DNA of 6,181 nt, taken from Thermoprotei archaeon. Its GTDB lineage: Archaea > Thermoproteota > Thermoprotei_A > Sulfolobales > Ignisphaeraceae. Location of the stretch: contig QMWY01000076.1 in assembly GCA_003661865.1 (NCBI GenBank), forward strand, positions 1 through 6,181, given 5' to 3'. Shown piece by piece: positions 5,443 to 6,181 of this stretch. Numbering within the stretch: position 1 is the first letter of the stretch; every line of letters starts with the position of its first letter. Both the position numbers and the translations under genes were made by a program. The notes beneath the pieces are model-generated. The model was not told the origin of the DNA. It saw only the letters and a program-made list of their open reading frames with translations, and ran no database searches.

Positions 5443-6181
5443 CTACGCTCGGTAAAAAGGGGTTTGGGCAGCGCCATCGGGGACACTCCACCTGATCTCC
5501 ACGGGGTCCCCCTCCGCAACCCCGCGTAGAGGCTCCCTAGAGACGAGCTTTACGTAGGGCCTGCCGATGAAGGTCGCGATCCCTACGAAGGGCCTCGGGA
5601 GTTCGGGCGGGGGCATGTTCTCTATGGTGGCTGCGCGGAATGTCCCTAGGTCAAGCCCGCTGCGGAAGCGCGGCGCCAGGACCGCTGCGTAGCGGTAGTG
5701 GGGGTAGCCACCCTCTAGGAAGCCTTGGCCTAGGGCGATGGGTGTGGGGCCCTCCGTATGCGGCCTGCGGGGCTTCACGAGCGCGAAGTGCCTATCTACG
5801 TAGACGACCTCTCCGTAGATGCGGGCGGCCCCTACAGCACCCAGCCACGGCACCACTAGGAGCTTTACACGCGCCCCTCCCCTAGCCCTGTACCTATCGT
5901 GAACCACCCGGAGCTCTAGGTGCATGTGCTTCTCGGACCAGTGGTAGAAGTAGCCCGATACCACGAGCCTGCCCAGGGGGTCCCCCAGCACCAGCCTCTC
6001 GCCTATGCGGAGCCTCGGCTCGACGTGGAGGATCTTGGCCACCAGCCCACCCCCTAGCCACAGGGCTATGAAGGGCTCCCTCTCAACAGCATCCCTCCTC
6101 CTACGCGGGGCATCGAACCACCTGACCTCAAGCACCCTCGCCTCCTCAAAGGGGCTCAGCGCCTCACCGCCGCTGAAGTAC
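5443..6181 (-). CDS. Conserved-looking soluble protein of unknown function, beta-rich (5' end possibly beyond right edge)
   Basis: I cannot name the family with confidence; an archaeal DUF2118-like protein is a guess from memory. Counting from the in-frame GTG at 6135 there are 230 residues, with no signal peptide or membrane segment. The sequence looks beta-rich, with FIALWLGGGLVAKI (22-35), GDPLGRL (51-57) and the His-rich HWSEKHMHLELRV (65-77), resembling a lipoyl/duplicated-hybrid-motif barrel. The HMHLEL segment recalls the HxH of M23 peptidases, but no matching first zinc-ligand motif is visible, so peptidase activity is not claimed. The frame stays open 15 more codons to the window edge with coding-like third positions (mostly G/C), so the gene probably starts outside. 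GTG 6135, with GAGGAGG 5 bases before it, is the alternative start. It ends 24 bases before the phosphatase gene and is likely its operon partner. Confidence 0.75.
   Translation of the reverse strand, partial: YFSGGEALSPFEEARVLEVRWFDAPRRRRDAVEREPFIALWLGGGLVAKILHVEPRLRIGERLVLGDPLGRLVVSGYFYHWSEKHMHLELRVVHDRYRARGGARVKLLVVPWLGAVGAARIYGEVVYVDRHFALVKPRRPHTEGPTPIALGQGFLEGGYPHYRYAAVLAPRFRSGLDLGTFRAATIENMPPPELPRPFVGIATFIGRPYVKLVSREPLRGVAEGDPVEIRWSVPDGAAQTPFYRA

Noticed and set aside
1..6181. CRISPR arrays, tRNA genes, insertion sequences and attachment sites
   Set aside because: No regularly spaced direct repeats, no cloverleaf-like sequence, and no transposase-like motif or terminal inverted repeats were found on either strand.

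Overview
The window looks like a piece of a GC-rich, hyperthermophile-type archaeal genome, most likely Thermoproteota (Crenarchaeota). The evidence is GTG/TTG starts next to Shine-Dalgarno cores of the AGGTGA type, heavy use of AGG, ATA and CTA codons, a solute-binding protein held by an N-terminal membrane anchor instead of a lipobox, and a box C/D guide RNA. The genus cannot be read from the sequence. All recognisable genes lie on the minus strand, so transcription runs from high to low coordinates.

Right part (6181 to 4831): a protein of unknown function, open at the window edge, is followed after 24 bases by a HAD-family phosphatase of the magnesium-dependent phosphatase-1 type. The two are probably co-transcribed. 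After 54 bases comes a 428-residue protein of no family I can name. It has a helical N-terminal half, a PD-(D/E)XK-like nuclease core (RPD at 219-221, EFK at 249-251) and a C-terminal ribbon-helix-helix-like segment.

Centre (3575 to 3328): the 3' end of the nuclease-like gene contains a near-ideal archaeal box C/D sRNA, C - 14 nt - D' - 3 nt - C' - 12 nt - D. It spans the stop codon, which lies inside box C'. Beyond it is an AT-richer stretch of about 200 bases with short repeats, palindromes and weak TATA-like sites. It is the likely promoter region of the transporter genes.

Left part (3327 to 1): a type I ABC importer of the polyamine/Fe3+/sulfate superfamily, made of an anchored solute-binding protein and two permeases. 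A short hairpin with a T-tract separates the binding-protein gene from the first permease, and the two permease genes overlap by four bases. The last gene, cut by the left edge, encodes an anchored protein of unknown function. No ATP-binding subunit is present in the window.

The most notable observations are the coding-sequence-overlapping C/D sRNA and the uncharacterised nuclease-like/RHH fusion that hosts it.
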